Of a stretch of DNA of 64,000 nucleotides, positions 26,472 through 37,700 are shown piece after piece. The notes below the pieces were generated by a model. That model was not told the origin of the DNA and made no database searches. It saw only the letters and a program-made list of their open reading frames with translations. Position 1 is the first letter of the stretch. The number at the start of each line of letters is the position of its first letter. Source of the stretch: an uncultured Umboniibacter sp. (lineage in GTDB: Bacteria > Pseudomonadota > Gammaproteobacteria > Pseudomonadales > DSM-25080); the NCBI RefSeq assembly GCF_947497555.1, contig NZ_CANMGY010000005.1, positions 140,149 to 204,148 of the forward strand. The letters are read 5' to 3'. Position numbers and translations under genes: made by a program.

Positions 26472-29114
26472 TTACTTTGCCTTTTTCTTCTTATCGCTAA
26501 CGACCCAGCGTGATGCGTCTTCATCGAACTCTGCTCGCCATCCACTTGGCTTGCCATTGACTTCACTCTGCACATAGTGAGACTTGGTTTTGCGGGAGAA
26601 ACGTATCGTAACGGGTACGCCATCACCATCGACTACTGGCGCTGACCAAAAATGGTTGTATTTCGGGTCGATTTCATCGCGGTGCGAGATAATTTCTTTG
26701 AGTAACGGAGCTCGAGTTTCCCGGTTCTTAGGGAAACCACTTGCTGCTAAGAACATACCTGATGCGCCGTCACGTAATACATAAAAGTCATCAACCTTGT
26801 CACACTTGAGTTCAGGCATCGGCACTGGATCCATTTTCGGAGGCGCCACTTCGCCGTTCTTAAGAAGCTTACGGGTATTCTTACAGGATTCGTTAGAGCA
26901 GCCAAAATATTTGCCGAAACGACCGGTTTTAAGCTGCATTTCCGAGCTACACTTATCACATTCGATAGTGGGGCCGTCATAACCTTTAATTCTAAACGAA
27001 CCAGTCTCAATCTCGTAGCCGTCGCAATCTGGATTGTTCCCGCAGACATGAAGCTTTCGCCCCTCATCGATTAGGTAGCTGTCCATCGTTGCGTTATCAA
27101 TGCTACATCGGCGTTTACTCCGAATCAGCGCCGATTCTGCCTCCTCTGACCCATCTGAAGATACAACGTCGTCACCCGAAACTAGGTTAATCGTCGTCTT
27201 GCAGCGCTCTTTTGGCGGCAAATTATAGCCCGAACAACCAAGAAAGACACCGGTACTGCCGGTTCGAATCTGCATAGTCCGGCTACACGTAGGGCATTCG
27301 ATACTCGTTGCCACCGGCTCATTGGCACGCATTCCACCCTCTTCATTCTCCGCCTGACTTAACTCGCCCTGGAACTGTTCATAGAACTCGTCAAGCACTT
27401 GCTTCCAATCAAGTTTGCCAAGCGCCACATCATCAAGACGTGACTCCATATCAGCAGTGAAGTTATAGTTCATCAACTCAGCGAACGATTCGGACAACCG
27501 CTCAGTGACAATGTCTCCCATCTTCTCAGCATAAAAACGTCGATTCTCAACGCGGGCATAACCTCGATCTTGAATGGTAGAAATAATTGCCGCGTAGGTA
27601 GAAGGTCGGCCAATGCCACGCTTCTCAAGTTCACGAACCAAGCTGGCCTCTGAATAGCGAGCTGGAGGGTTAGTGAAGTTCTGCTTCGCATCCACGTCTG
27701 CCAGTGCCAACGCATCGCCACTTTGCATATCCGGGAGCATAACGTCGTCGTCTTTCTTGCTCATCGCCGGTAATACTTTGGTATAACCATCGAACTCTAC
27801 GATTCGACCCTTTAGAGAGAGTTCGTAAGCTGACACATTCACTTTAATACGGGTACTGGTGTAACGCGCTGGGGTCATCTGACACGCAACGAATTGACGC
27901 CAAATTAGCGCGTACAGTCTTCGCGCATCGGGCTCCATGGTATCAAGATGCTCTTCAAGCACTTCAATACTCGATGGGCGAATGGCTTCGTGTGCTTCCT
28001 GAGCGCCCTCCTTCGACCCATAGGTATTGGGTGTTTTAGGAAGGTAATTGTCGCCGAAGTTGTCACTAATTAGGGCGCGACAACTCTCTACTGCATCCTT
28101 ACTCAAATTGGTCGAGTCGGTTCGCATGTAGGTAATGTAACCGGCTTCGTATAGTCGCTGAGCCAAGGTCATCGTCTTCTTTACCGAAAAGCTTAGTCGC
28201 GTTGAGGCTGCCTGCTGAAGTGTTGAAGTGATAAATGGCGCTGAAGGTTTCGAACTAGTTGGTCGATCCTCACGGGCACTAACCTTGTAATCGCTTGCCT
28301 CAAGCTTCGCCTTAACCTCGGCAGCTTCGGCGCCGCTAGTTGGCTTATAGTCTTTACCATCTTTCTTATTGAGGGCGAACTTAAAGGTATCGCCCTGATA
28401 TTTTAAGAAGGCCGAAAGATCCCAAAATTCTTCCGGGACAAAGATCCGAATCTCTCGTTCACGTTCAACGAGGAGTTTGACCGCAACAGACTGGACTCGG
28501 CCTGCCGAGAGTCCTCGGGCGACCTTTTTCCAGAGCAGTGGTGAAACCATAAAGCCGACAACACGATCCAGAAAACGTCGTGCTTGCTGCGCATTCACTC
28601 TGTCGATATCAAGACGACCCGGCTCTTCGAAGGCCTCTTGAATCGCCGTCTTGGTGATTTCATTGAAGACTACGCGTTGATAACGCTCCGGATCGCCACC
28701 AATCGTCTCACGTAAATGCCAGGCAATGGCTTCCCCTTCTCTGTCCAAATCCGTTGCCAGATAAATCGTGTCAGCGTTTCGGGCTAGTTTCTGTAATTCT
28801 TCAACCACTTTCTCTTTGCGCGGTAGAATTTCGTATTGCGCGTCCCAACCATGATCAGGATCAATTCCCATTCTGCGTATAAGTTGATCATGCGCTTTCT
28901 TTTTCTGATACGCAGCCTTCGCGGCCGGTTTCATCTTTCGAGTCTTCGCGGCTTGTTTAGCTCGTTCAGCTGGGGTGGTTGTAGACGTGTTACCACTCGT
29001 TGGCAAATCACGAATGTGGCCAACGGAGGATTTCACGACAAACTTGGAACCCAAATATTTGTTGATCGTTTTCGCCTTAGCGGGCGACTCGACAATAACT
29101 AAAGACTTTCCCAT
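26472..29114 (-). CDS. topA: DNA topoisomerase I
   Basis: TopA relaxes negative supercoils by cutting one strand. The 880 residues begin with the Toprim domain ([19 protein letters not shown], acidic [15 protein letters not shown] near 115-130). The active tyrosine lies in [11 protein letters not shown] near residue 325. The C-terminal part has three zinc-ribbon-like repeats with cysteines: CPTC...GC, then RRCSID...CGNNPDC, then CDKCSSEM...CSNESC. A basic tail ends KKKAK. Length compares with 865 in E. coli. A small hypothetical gene is fused to its 3' end by adjacency. Confidence 0.97.
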   Translation of the reverse strand: MGKSLVIVESPAKAKTINKYLGSKFVVKSSVGHIRDLPTSGNTSTTTPAERAKQAAKTRKMKPAAKAAYQKKKAHDQLIRRMGIDPDHGWDAQYEILPRKEKVVEELQKLARNADTIYLATDLDREGEAIAWHLRETIGGDPERYQRVVFNEITKTAIQEAFEEPGRLDIDRVNAQQARRFLDRVVGFMVSPLLWKKVARGLSAGRVQSVAVKLLVEREREIRIFVPEEFWDLSAFLKYQGDTFKFALNKKDGKDYKPTSGAEAAEVKAKLEASDYKVSAREDRPTSSKPSAPFITSTLQQAASTRLSFSVKKTMTLAQRLYEAGYITYMRTDSTNLSKDAVESCRALISDNFGDNYLPKTPNTYGSKEGAQEAHEAIRPSSIEVLEEHLDTMEPDARRLYALIWRQFVACQMTPARYTSTRIKVNVSAYELSLKGRIVEFDGYTKVLPAMSKKDDDVMLPDMQSGDALALADVDAKQNFTNPPARYSEASLVRELEKRGIGRPSTYAAIISTIQDRGYARVENRRFYAEKMGDIVTERLSESFAELMNYNFTADMESRLDDVALGKLDWKQVLDEFYEQFQGELSQAENEEGGMRANEPVATSIECPTCSRTMQIRTGSTGVFLGCSGYNLPPKERCKTTINLVSGDDVVSSDGSEEAESALIRSKRRCSIDNATMDSYLIDEGRKLHVCGNNPDCDGYEIETGSFRIKGYDGPTIECDKCSSEMQLKTGRFGKYFGCSNESCKNTRKLLKNGEVAPPKMDPVPMPELKCDKVDDFYVLRDGASGMFLAASGFPKNRETRAPLLKEIISHRDEIDPKYNHFWSAPVVDGDGVPVTIRFSRKTKSHYVQSEVNGKPSGWRAEFDEDASRWVVSDKKKKAK

Positions 29115-29192
29115 ATGTGGATTTGTTACCTAAATTTTTGAATAGTTAACTGTATTTATTCGTTACAGAACGGAATTTGGTCTTCTCTAACA

Positions 29193-29645
29193 CTAGCCAT
29201 CATTTTTTCTATTGTTAGCATTAATAGAAGCATTAAGGCAAGTTAGCAAGTCATCTAATAAATTTGTTACATCTTCATCCGAGCCGAATTCACGCCATTT
29301 TAGAATGATGCCGCGTTCGTAGGTAGCGAGTTCAATGAAGCGCTCGTCTTGATATAACGCCTTCTTTATATAGTCAATGACAGGTTCTGGAAGATTCAAA
29401 AAATCATCTCGGAAACGTTGGCGCCAACGCCATATTTTGAAGGTACGCTTATTATTATCTTGGTAGCGGTAGACCGTAACAAAGTCCTTTGTCCGTGAAT
29501 CTCTCTCCATCGCTACATGCCAACGCTTAGTTAACGCTATTTGCCGCAGTCGCGACAACTGCTGCTCTCGCTTCGATGGTTTTATCATCGCGATGCCGCC
29601 TAAGACCAAACATACTGCGAAAAAGATAATTAGATAGATAGTCAT
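29193..29645 (-). CDS. membrane-anchored hypothetical protein
   Basis: This 150-residue protein has one N-terminal membrane helix (IYLIIFFAVCLVLGGIAMI, 3-21) followed by a strongly basic cytoplasmic part with many aromatic residues (RTFKIWRWRQRF near 67-78). No family name comes to mind; similar short membrane-anchored proteins occur near topA and uspA in relatives. It diverges from the universal stress gene. Function unknown. Confidence 0.65.
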   Translation of the reverse strand: MTIYLIIFFAVCLVLGGIAMIKPSKREQQLSRLRQIALTKRWHVAMERDSRTKDFVTVYRYQDNNKRTFKIWRWRQRFRDDFLNLPEPVIDYIKKALYQDERFIELATYERGIILKWREFGSDEDVTNLLDDLLTCLNASINANNRKNDG

Positions 29646-29728
29646 GGGAGTTGTTAACTTAGTCGTTGCCTAATCATGGCTCTGTCTTATATCATGAAAA
29701 CATTGCGAATGCGACCAAGGAGCCGCCC

Positions 29729-30163
29729 ATGAGCCAATACAAAAAAGTATTAGTTGCACTAGATCTCACTGAATATTCCCCTGAGGTTGTAAAACGAGCA
29801 AAGGCACTTAGCAGCGAACTTGATGTAAGAATCACCTTAGCACATGTGGTCGAGCCACTGGCGTTAGCGTATGGCGGTGATATTCCGTTAGACATGAGTG
29901 ATGTTCAGGAGCAAATAAAAGAACAAAGTGCGAAGCGCATAGCAGTGATTGCCAAGCGCTTTGAGATTCCTGACTACGATTGCCGCATCCTTATTGGTCA
30001 GCCGGAGGCAGAGATCCGTGCACTCGCAGACGAAATCGAAGCCGACTTGGTTGTCGTGGGATGTCACAGTCGAGCCGGCCTATCAATGCTCTTTGGCTCT
30101 ACCGCCAACAGCATGCTCAACGGTGCCTCCTGTGACGTCTTAGCCGTTCGTGTCGGCGACTAA
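29729..30163 (+). CDS. universal stress protein family
   Basis: The 144 residues form one UspA domain. The N-terminal strand YKKVLVALDLTEYSPEV is typical, and the C-terminal LVVVGCHSRAGLSMLFGSTANSM resembles the ATP-binding loop of the family, though the G-2x-G-9x-G spacing is not exact. I start at ATG 29729, with AAGGAG six bases upstream. An in-frame ATG at 29666 would add a non-conserved 21-residue leader. The tatD gene follows after 12 bases. Confidence 0.88.
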   Translation: MSQYKKVLVALDLTEYSPEVVKRAKALSSELDVRITLAHVVEPLALAYGGDIPLDMSDVQEQIKEQSAKRIAVIAKRFEIPDYDCRILIGQPEAEIRALADEIEADLVVVGCHSRAGLSMLFGSTANSMLNGASCDVLAVRVGD

Positions 30164-30175
30164 CTGACAGCTAGT

Positions 30176-30976
30176 TTGACTCACAAACCTCAGTATACGG
30201 ACGCTGGTGTAAACTGGCGTAACCCGCGGCTACAAAAGCGTCGTGAAGTGCTAATCGAACACGCTTTAGCAAACGGTGTCGATCGCTGGCTTTGTATCGC
30301 GACAGAACTCGCCGACTACGAGTTTATTCACGCCAACGGCCCCCAGAAAATTGATTGGCGAACCTCCTTTGGACTGCACCCCCACTATGCATCGAAGTCA
30401 GCGTTAGATGCCGTGCTTCGGGAGGCGGAGCGAATTTTAGCGGCGGATAGGAATATCTGTGCGATTGGTGAAACTGGCTTGGATTTCGCGCGGATGTTGC
30501 AGACTGAAGCGGATCAAGTTCGGGCCTTCGAAGCACAGCTCGAACTCGCAAAGCTTCATCAGCTCCCCGTCTATCTTCACCAACGCGAGGCACACAAGGT
30601 GTTCCAACAGTGCCTAGCCGACTTCGATATTTCTCAAGGCATCGCACACTGCTTTACCGAGGGACGCGCCGAGATGAGCAGTTATTTGGATCGTGGGTTA
30701 TATATCGGCATTACCGGTTGGCTGTGCGACGAGCGACGCAACCAAGAGCTAGTCAAGGCCCTTGACTACCTCCCCCTTGATCGATTAATCATCGAGACTG
30801 ACGCGCCCTATCTACTAGCCCGCGACCTCAGGCCTAAGCCGAAATCGGGGTGCGCGATGCCAAGTCATATTCCGCATCTCGCCGCTACCATTGCCCGACT
30901 AAAGCAGGTCTCCGTTGAAACGGTCCGCGAACAGTCCGAAGCCAATGTCACTTCGCTATTTAATTGGCAGCGATAA
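30176..30976 (+). CDS. tatD: TatD-family metal-dependent hydrolase
   Basis: TatD proteins are metal-dependent DNases of the amidohydrolase (TIM-barrel) class. The 266 residues carry YTDAGVNW at the start (7-14), IGETGLDF (catalytic E), VYLHQREAH, IAHCFTE and IETDAPYL, which matches TatD rather than YcfH-type relatives. The start is TTG at 30176; no ATG or GTG fits the conserved N-terminus, and no strong ribosome site is visible. Its 3' end overlaps the convergent glutaredoxin-like gene by 17 bases. Confidence 0.82.
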   Translation: MTHKPQYTDAGVNWRNPRLQKRREVLIEHALANGVDRWLCIATELADYEFIHANGPQKIDWRTSFGLHPHYASKSALDAVLREAERILAADRNICAIGETGLDFARMLQTEADQVRAFEAQLELAKLHQLPVYLHQREAHKVFQQCLADFDISQGIAHCFTEGRAEMSSYLDRGLYIGITGWLCDERRNQELVKALDYLPLDRLIIETDAPYLLARDLRPKPKSGCAMPSHIPHLAATIARLKQVSVETVREQSEANVTSLFNWQR

Positions 30977-31193
30977 ACGCTTTCAACTGATCCCCATCGA
31001 ATGGCCAGTTCAGCTCATTGCCTCCCATCACAACCACCGGAATACGGACTCCGTAGGCCTCCATCAGTTCATCGTTTAAGGCGATATCAACTAATTTCAG
31101 AGTATACTCAGGCGCATAGTAGCGAATGAGCTCCAGCGCCTGTTCACAGAGGTGACAGTATTGGGTGTGCATCAGGCTGATGGTACTAGCCAT
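30960..31193 (-). CDS. glutaredoxin-like protein
   Basis: This small thioredoxin-fold protein of 77 residues has a C-H-L-C redox site (C13-C16) after a beta strand SLMHT. The cis-proline stretch VRIPVVV is near 50-55, and the C-terminus DGDQLKAFI is glutaredoxin-like. It likely reduces disulfides or binds a thiol partner; the partner is unknown. The ATG overlaps the end of rlmKL by 8 bases, so it is probably translated from the same transcript. It overlaps convergent tatD. Confidence 0.8.
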   Translation of the reverse strand: MASTISLMHTQYCHLCEQALELIRYYAPEYTLKLVDIALNDELMEAYGVRIPVVVMGGNELNWPFDGDQLKAFIAAN

Positions 31194-33339
31194 GGCGGAT
31201 TATCCAGCACTGATGGATCTTCGGATTACGCTTAAAATCAACGTCAATGGTCGATGCACTAATATTCTCGATCTGATAACGCTCAGCTAATCCAGGTTCA
31301 AGTTTGAACTTCCGATAGTTATTTGAGAAATAGAGTGTGCCATCCTTTGCCAACAAACGCATCGCGTCGTCAATCAACTTCTCATGATCCTTCTGCACAT
31401 CGAACACATCACTCATACGCTTCGAGTTAGAGAAGGTTGGAGGATCGAGCATGATGATATCGTACTCGCCTGTGGCATTAGCCAGCCATTCAACACAATT
31501 TGCCTGCTCAAACTCATGCTGTGCAAGGGTTACGTAGTTGCGGCGAAAGCTATCTTTAGCCCAGTTTAGATAGGTTCGTGACATGTCTACGCTGGTCGTC
31601 TTGGCACCCGCCATGGCCGCGTGCAAAGAGGCGACGGCGGTATAGCAAAATAGATTCAAGAAGCGCTTAGATTTGGCCTCATTCATGATTCGTCTGCGCA
31701 GCGGACGATGATCCAAGAACAAACCCGTATCTAAGTAGGATGCCAATTCTACTTCGATAGAATGGCCAAACTCGTCCACAAAGAAACGTTTCGACTCGGG
31801 CGCTGATTCGTACTGAGAGGTGCCCTTTTGGCGACGTCGCTCCTTACTATTTAGTTCAGCTAGTGGCACATCAAACGCTGCGGAAATAGCCGTGAGTGCT
31901 ATTTTAAAGCGAGCTGCGGCTTTGGCTTCAGGAATCGTGGACGGCGCTGCATACTCTTGGACATGAAGCTGATCGCCATATACGTCAATGGCAACACTGA
32001 ATTCGGGCAGGTCCGCGTCATAGACGCGATAACAGCTAATGTGCTCTCGCTTTACCCAAGCTTTCAATTGTTTCTGGTTCTTTTTCAAACGGTTATAGAG
32101 CATTAACCCCTCTTCAGATAACCGTTCTCGTTCATAGATCGCGGTAGGCAACGGTTTACCATAACCCCGGCTATCTTCTGAACTCATATCGAAGCGAAGC
32201 AGAAAAGCTTCAATATCGCCGTTCTGATACTTATTGCGCTTTGGTGAGCGAAGCGGCATATGCTGGCAGAGATCTACGCGCGACGTAAATACACCAAAGG
32301 TCCTGACATTTGGCAACGCTGCAACCCGATTACCCAACTGCTGGTATAGGCCGGCTAGCTCGGTTTCCTCGCCAATACGCTCGCCATAAGGTGGATTCGT
32401 CAGCACTAAATCTGCCGTCCAATCGGGATCAATTTCATCGTTGATATCGTGCTTATGAATCTTAACAAAACGTCCAAGCGTAGCACCCGCCACTGCTCGC
32501 TGTGCAGCCTGAAGTGCCTTGTGAGAAAGATCTAAGCCAATCACATGACCTTCAAACGCAGCACGCCCCTGTTGATCTCGCGTCACAGCCTCGCGATAGA
32601 TAGACTCCCAAATGCTATCGCTATGTCGATACCACTGTTCGAAACCAAATGATTCCCGATTTAACCCCGGCGCCATATCAGTTGCCATCATCGCCGCTTC
32701 AACCACGAAGGTGCCCGAACCGCACATGGGGTCAAGAAAAGATCCTCCCTCTGCGGCAATGACAGGCCAGCCGCTTTGATACAATAACGCTGCGGCTAAG
32801 GTCTCTCTAAGTGGCGCTAAGCCGCCGCCAGCGCGATAGCCTCGACGATGAAGCCCCCCACCCGACATATCTAACCCCACGGAAAATTTGTCCCGCTGTA
32901 AATGGCCATAAACGCGGATAGCAGGGTCTTCGGTGTCTACATTTGGCCGCTCACCAGTGGTATTTCGAATAACGTCGACGATCGCATCCTTAATCTTCAG
33001 CCCGCCAAAATTGGTATGGCGCAACCACTTATTCATACCACGAAAATCCACGGCAAAGCTGTGCTCTGGCCCTAGATGCGCTAGCCAGGGAATACTTGCC
33101 GCGACGTCGTAAAGCTCTTCAACATCGTTAACCCGCGCACTGGCCAATTGAAGCAACACTCTCGAAGCGACACGAGACCAAAGGCAAATACGATAGACCT
33201 CTTCAATACCACCCTCAAGGCTAACTTGACCAAGCGCCTGCGCTACCGAGGCCTCCGGCAGGATCTGCTGGATTTCATCCGCTAGATGGCGTTCAAGGCC
33301 ACCGGCGCAGGTAACGATAAGTGTGTAGTTTGCCGACAT
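31186..33339 (-). CDS. rlmL: bifunctional 23S rRNA methyltransferase RlmKL
   Basis: This enzyme methylates G2445 (N2) and G2069 (N7) of 23S rRNA. In order: a THUMP domain (~45-155), the RlmL methyltransferase with DPMCGSGTF and the catalytic NPPYGER (~205-345), and the C-terminal RlmK domain with FLNLFCYTAVASLHAA and DPPTFSNSKRM (~555-660). The 717 residues compare with 702 in E. coli. It diverges from rmf across a 151-base gap; both genes concern ribosomes. Confidence 0.96.
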   Translation of the reverse strand: MSANYTLIVTCAGGLERHLADEIQQILPEASVAQALGQVSLEGGIEEVYRICLWSRVASRVLLQLASARVNDVEELYDVAASIPWLAHLGPEHSFAVDFRGMNKWLRHTNFGGLKIKDAIVDVIRNTTGERPNVDTEDPAIRVYGHLQRDKFSVGLDMSGGGLHRRGYRAGGGLAPLRETLAAALLYQSGWPVIAAEGGSFLDPMCGSGTFVVEAAMMATDMAPGLNRESFGFEQWYRHSDSIWESIYREAVTRDQQGRAAFEGHVIGLDLSHKALQAAQRAVAGATLGRFVKIHKHDINDEIDPDWTADLVLTNPPYGERIGEETELAGLYQQLGNRVAALPNVRTFGVFTSRVDLCQHMPLRSPKRNKYQNGDIEAFLLRFDMSSEDSRGYGKPLPTAIYERERLSEEGLMLYNRLKKNQKQLKAWVKREHISCYRVYDADLPEFSVAIDVYGDQLHVQEYAAPSTIPEAKAAARFKIALTAISAAFDVPLAELNSKERRRQKGTSQYESAPESKRFFVDEFGHSIEVELASYLDTGLFLDHRPLRRRIMNEAKSKRFLNLFCYTAVASLHAAMAGAKTTSVDMSRTYLNWAKDSFRRNYVTLAQHEFEQANCVEWLANATGEYDIIMLDPPTFSNSKRMSDVFDVQKDHEKLIDDAMRLLAKDGTLYFSNNYRKFKLEPGLAERYQIENISASTIDVDFKRNPKIHQCWIIRHG

Positions 33340-33490
33340 GATGTAGTTCCTAATTTAGCGTCACTTTTTCGTGACAAGATTCGCAAATGAACGGATTCAT
33401 TACTTCCGTTCGTCGCTTCGAGTGGAAAGCATTCTCTCCCACTGCTTTAATGTAATTGTAACATCTGAGTAATAATTTGGAGGTTCGCCA

Positions 33491-33667
33491 GTGAAACGAC
33501 AAAAACGAGATATGAGTCAACGCGCCTACGATAAAGGATATAACGCCGGCATGAAGGGCAAATCACGTGAACAATGCCCCCACTCTCAAGAAGACCATCG
33601 GCTCGAATGGCTAGGTGGTTGGCGACAAGCTCGGGCCGATCAATGGGAAGTCGACCCCGATCGTTAA
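33491..33667 (+). CDS. rmf: ribosome modulation factor
   Basis: RMF binds the small subunit and drives formation of inactive 100S ribosomes in stationary phase. The 58-residue protein starts with GTG at 33491, with GGAGG seven bases upstream. It reads MKRQKRD, RAYDKGYNAG, CPH and EWLGGWRQARAD, which align with E. coli RMF (55 aa) along nearly its whole length. Because of the GTG start and short length, automatic calling may miss it. It lies between rlmKL and pyrD, as in Pseudomonas. Inverted repeats GTCAC/GTGAC (33360-33375) lie in the gap upstream. Confidence 0.93.
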   Translation: MKRQKRDMSQRAYDKGYNAGMKGKSREQCPHSQEDHRLEWLGGWRQARADQWEVDPDR

Positions 33668-33676
33668 TACGTAGTC

Positions 33677-34699
33677 TTAGGATCTGAGCTTCTTAATGGC
33701 CTTCGCGGCATCTTTGATTAGCTCAGGCCCTTGATATATAAATGAAGAATATATCTGCACCAAATCCGCTCCCGCCTCAATGCGCTCCGCAGCTACATCA
33801 CCACTATCTATTCCCCCAACACCAATCAACGGAATTTTACCCGCCAACTGCTCGCTAAGCACTTTACAGCAGTGTTCAGCTTTGTCTGTAAGCGGGGAGC
33901 CTGACAAACCACCGGCTTCATTCGCAAGAGGATGACCATCAACGTTCGAACGATCCAGAGTAGTATTGGTGCCAATAACAGCATCCAACTCCGACGAAAT
34001 AATCTGCTCAGCTACCTGGCGAAGATCATCATCCTCCATGTCTGGAGCCAATTTTACAGCAATCGGAACGTAGCGCTGATGCTGACTCTGGAGCTGAAGT
34101 TGTCGCTCTCGTAACTGGGAGAGTAATTCATCTAATTTTGCACCAAACTGAAGCTCGCGAAGTCCGGGGGTATTAGGAGATGAAAGATTAACCGTTACAT
34201 AGTCGGAAAAGGCGTAAACCTTATTTAAACAATGGAGGTAATCACTGGCAGCATCTTCAACCGGAGTATCGAAGTTCTTGCCAATATTCACGCCAACCAC
34301 ACCATCGTACTTTCTTGCGGCGAGACGCTCTACTAAAGCGTCAACGCCGGCATTATTGAATCCCATTCGATTGATAATGGCGCCGTGTTCCTCTAAACGA
34401 AATAGTCGCGGCTTAGGATTACCCGGTTGAGGCCGCGGTGTCACGGTACCCACTTCAACGAAACCAAAGCCCATTGCACCGAAGGCATCGATTGCTACAC
34501 CGTTTTTATCTAAGCCGGCCGCTAAACCAACACGGTTAGGGAAGTTTAATCCCATGCAAGTGAAAGGATCATCCACTCTCCGCTGACCAGCCAAGCTAAT
34601 CAACCCAAGGCGCCCGAGCGCGCTAAGTCCGTCGATCGTTAAATCGTGTGCAGCTTCCGCAGACATACTAAACAACAAGGGCTTAACGAGTGAAAACAT
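33677..34699 (-). CDS. pyrD: dihydroorotate dehydrogenase (quinone)
   Basis: PyrD oxidises dihydroorotate to orotate in pyrimidine synthesis and passes electrons to quinone. The 340 residues match class 2 enzymes (336 in E. coli). The N-terminal helical extension ([21 protein letters not shown]) is the membrane-binding part. The FMN-binding barrel shows [19 protein letters not shown], the catalytic serine in [11 protein letters not shown] and the phosphate loop GVGGID. It converges on rmf with a 9-base gap and lies downstream of gdhB. Confidence 0.96.
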   Translation of the reverse strand: MFSLVKPLLFSMSAEAAHDLTIDGLSALGRLGLISLAGQRRVDDPFTCMGLNFPNRVGLAAGLDKNGVAIDAFGAMGFGFVEVGTVTPRPQPGNPKPRLFRLEEHGAIINRMGFNNAGVDALVERLAARKYDGVVGVNIGKNFDTPVEDAASDYLHCLNKVYAFSDYVTVNLSSPNTPGLRELQFGAKLDELLSQLRERQLQLQSQHQRYVPIAVKLAPDMEDDDLRQVAEQIISSELDAVIGTNTTLDRSNVDGHPLANEAGGLSGSPLTDKAEHCCKVLSEQLAGKIPLIGVGGIDSGDVAAERIEAGADLVQIYSSFIYQGPELIKDAAKAIKKLRS

Positions 34700-34742
34700 A
34701 ATGATCCTATTTTGCGATTGATTGAGCCGCGATTATCGCGCC

Positions 34743-37700
34743 TTAGCAGTCAGAACTCAACTGAGATAAAGCCCTTAGTGTCACAGCGAATAGCGCAAAG
34801 CCATGTTGATTCGTTGCATCAACCTCTGCCATCGTAGCTTGCCACTGAGAAACCGCCGTCTTGTTCCGAGTCACCCAGCTACCTACCGAGCTACAAGCGT
34901 TGTCATCACCGTCCTCAAGACCTCGCACAACACTTGCTGTTAGCTCTCTACGACGGAGATTTAACTCATCTAAGTTAACCTCCCGCGCCATCGCCTCCCA
35001 TTGATCCCGAACCTTATAGGATGTCAACAACTCATGAATATCATTGAGTCTAAGCTTGGAAGCTACCTCAAAGTAAGCGCTACCAACCAGTACACTATCC
35101 GTTTCGGTTTCCGAAGCGACATCACAAATACTGAGCATTGCAAAGAGATAATCCGTCGCGGCACAGCGGGTCGCCAATTTTTCAGGGACATTGGCGCTAA
35201 TCATCGCATTATAACGCTTCGTCCATTTAGACTGCTGCCGAGTAGACAGATAGTTTGGCAACTGTTCAATTAATCGGCTCACCTCATCCTTGAATGACTG
35301 GATATCAGTCTCGACGTCAGTCGAGGTACGGCGATTATGTATATACCAACGTGCAGCACGCCGGACCATTCGCCGCTCTCGATCCAGTTGCTCTAGCAGC
35401 GCAGTGGAGTCAACATTTGATCCAAGTGCCTCAATATCATCCCAGAGGGTATCTAAACTAAAGACCTCGCGACAGAAAATCCACGCCCTCGCAATGGCCT
35501 GGTAACTGGCGCCGGTTGATTTTCGCAACCTATGAACAAAGGTAATGCCCATAAAGTTGACGATTTCATTCGCCATTTGAGTTGCTACAATCTCAGTGTT
35601 GAGCTGATGATCCTCAATCTGCTGAGGGAATTGATCAGCTAAGATGTCAGGGAAAGCGGACTGCACCATCGCCTTTCTGTATTGACCAGTTATAAGCTTG
35701 GCTCGGGCGAAATGACGCTTAAGTTCTGATTTAGCATAGGACAACAGAATTGATAACTCGGGTCGGCTTAAAGCCTGCTCACGGTCCTGGATTCGCGATT
35801 GCAACGCTGACTCACTCGGTAAGAATTCCAACTCACGGTCGAGTACATTAATTGACTCTAGGTCAATAATAAATCGTCGATGGTCGCCACTACGATAGGT
35901 ACTACGGAGTGACTCCAAGCTGATAGCCTGTGCCTGGAGAGCATTATTATGAAGCACGAGGCTCGAGACCTGCTCGGTCATCGATTCAAGCAGCTCATTA
36001 CGCTGCAGCTCACTCATCGCGCCATCACGTGTTAGCTGATTAAGAAGAATTTTGATATTAACTTCATGGTCGGAGCAATCTACGCCACCGGCATTATCAA
36101 TGAAATCGGTATTACAACGCCCACCTTCGAGGGAATACTCCACGCGCCCTAGCTGCGTAAGTCCGAGGTTGCCCCCTTCCCCCACTACCCGAGCCCCTAA
36201 ATCAACACCATTCACTCGAAGGGAATCGTTGGCTTTGTCTCCGACGTCAGTATGACTTTCCGCTGACGACTTAACATAAGTGCCAATACCGCCGTTCCAT
36301 AACAGATCAAGCGGTGCTTTCAGTAAGCGCTCTAGGAGTTCGGTGGGTCTTAGTTCAGCCTCTTCTATAGCGAATAGAGCCTTCATTTCCTTCGAAATCT
36401 TGATGACTTTCGCACTTCGACTAAAGACTCCCCCACCCTTGGAGATGAGTTTAGTATTGTAGTCATCCCAACCGGATCGCGGCAGCTCAAACAATCGCTG
36501 TCGTTCCTTAAATGACTTCGCAGGGTTTGGATTTGGATCAATAAAGATATGGCGATGGTTGAACGCCGCCACCACCTTTAGCGATGAAGACAACAGCATG
36601 CCGTTGCCGAAAACATCGCCCGACATATCACCGATACCCAATACGGTAACGGGATCGGACTGAATATCAATACCCATTTCACGGAAATGACGCTGTACAG
36701 AGACCCAAGCGCCCTTGGCCGTGATGCCCATTTTCTTATGGTCATAGCCTTGGCTTCCACCCGAAGCAAACGCATCACCGAGCCAAAAACCATAATCATT
36801 GGCCAAATCATTCGCGATGTCAGAGAAAGTTGCCGTACCTTTATCTGCAGCGACTACCAAATAAGGATCAGGCTCATCGCGGCAAATGACCGCTGGCGGT
36901 GAGACAATTTCTTCGCCAGAGCGGTTATCGGTGATATCTAACAGACCGCTAATAAATTCCTTATAACAGGCTATCCCCTCTTCGAGGAACCGGTCTCTCG
37001 ACCAAGTGCTATCCGTTTTTCGAGCTACAAAACCGCCTTTAGCGCCTACGGGTACAATCACCGAATTCTTTACCTGCTGCGCCTTCACGAGGCCAAGCAC
37101 TTCGGTTCGATAATCTTCAAAGCGATCAGACCAACGCAGGCCGCCTCGAGCGACCGGACCACCACGAAGGTGAACCCCTTCTGTTCGCGGCGAACAGACG
37201 AAGATCTCAAAATACGGTGTTGGCTTTGGTAGGTCCGGGATGCGTCGCGTATTGAGTTTAAATGACAGTACCGATCGTTCTTGTCCAGAGCGTGTTGGCC
37301 GATAGTAGTTAGTTCGTTCGGTACCCATAATCAAGTCAAGGTAGCGACGCAATATACGGTCTTGATCGAGACTTTCTACCCGGTCAATTTCGTTTCGCAG
37401 TGCCTGCAACTTATCGTCGATGTTACTCGACTCCGTTGGGGACCGCTCGGGGTCGAAAATTGCTTCAAAGAGATCAACGAGTTGCGTAGCAACCTCGCTA
37501 TGTTCAGATAAGGTATCCGCGATATAGTCTAACGAGAAACCAAACTGTATCTGGAACATATAGCGCGCATAGCTTCGTAATATCGCAACCTGTTGCCAGC
37601 TAAGCCCTGCACGAAGGACTAAGCGATTAAAGCGATCGTCTTCCGCATCCCCGCGCCATACCGCTTCGAACGCTTCCTGACAGAGGGTGGCGTTACGTTC

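Noticed and set aside
34728..34740. CGCGAT-T-ATCGCG palindrome between gdhB and pyrD
   Set aside because: A 13-base palindrome with a one-base centre cannot form a hairpin of note, has no T-run, and I see no operator family it fits.
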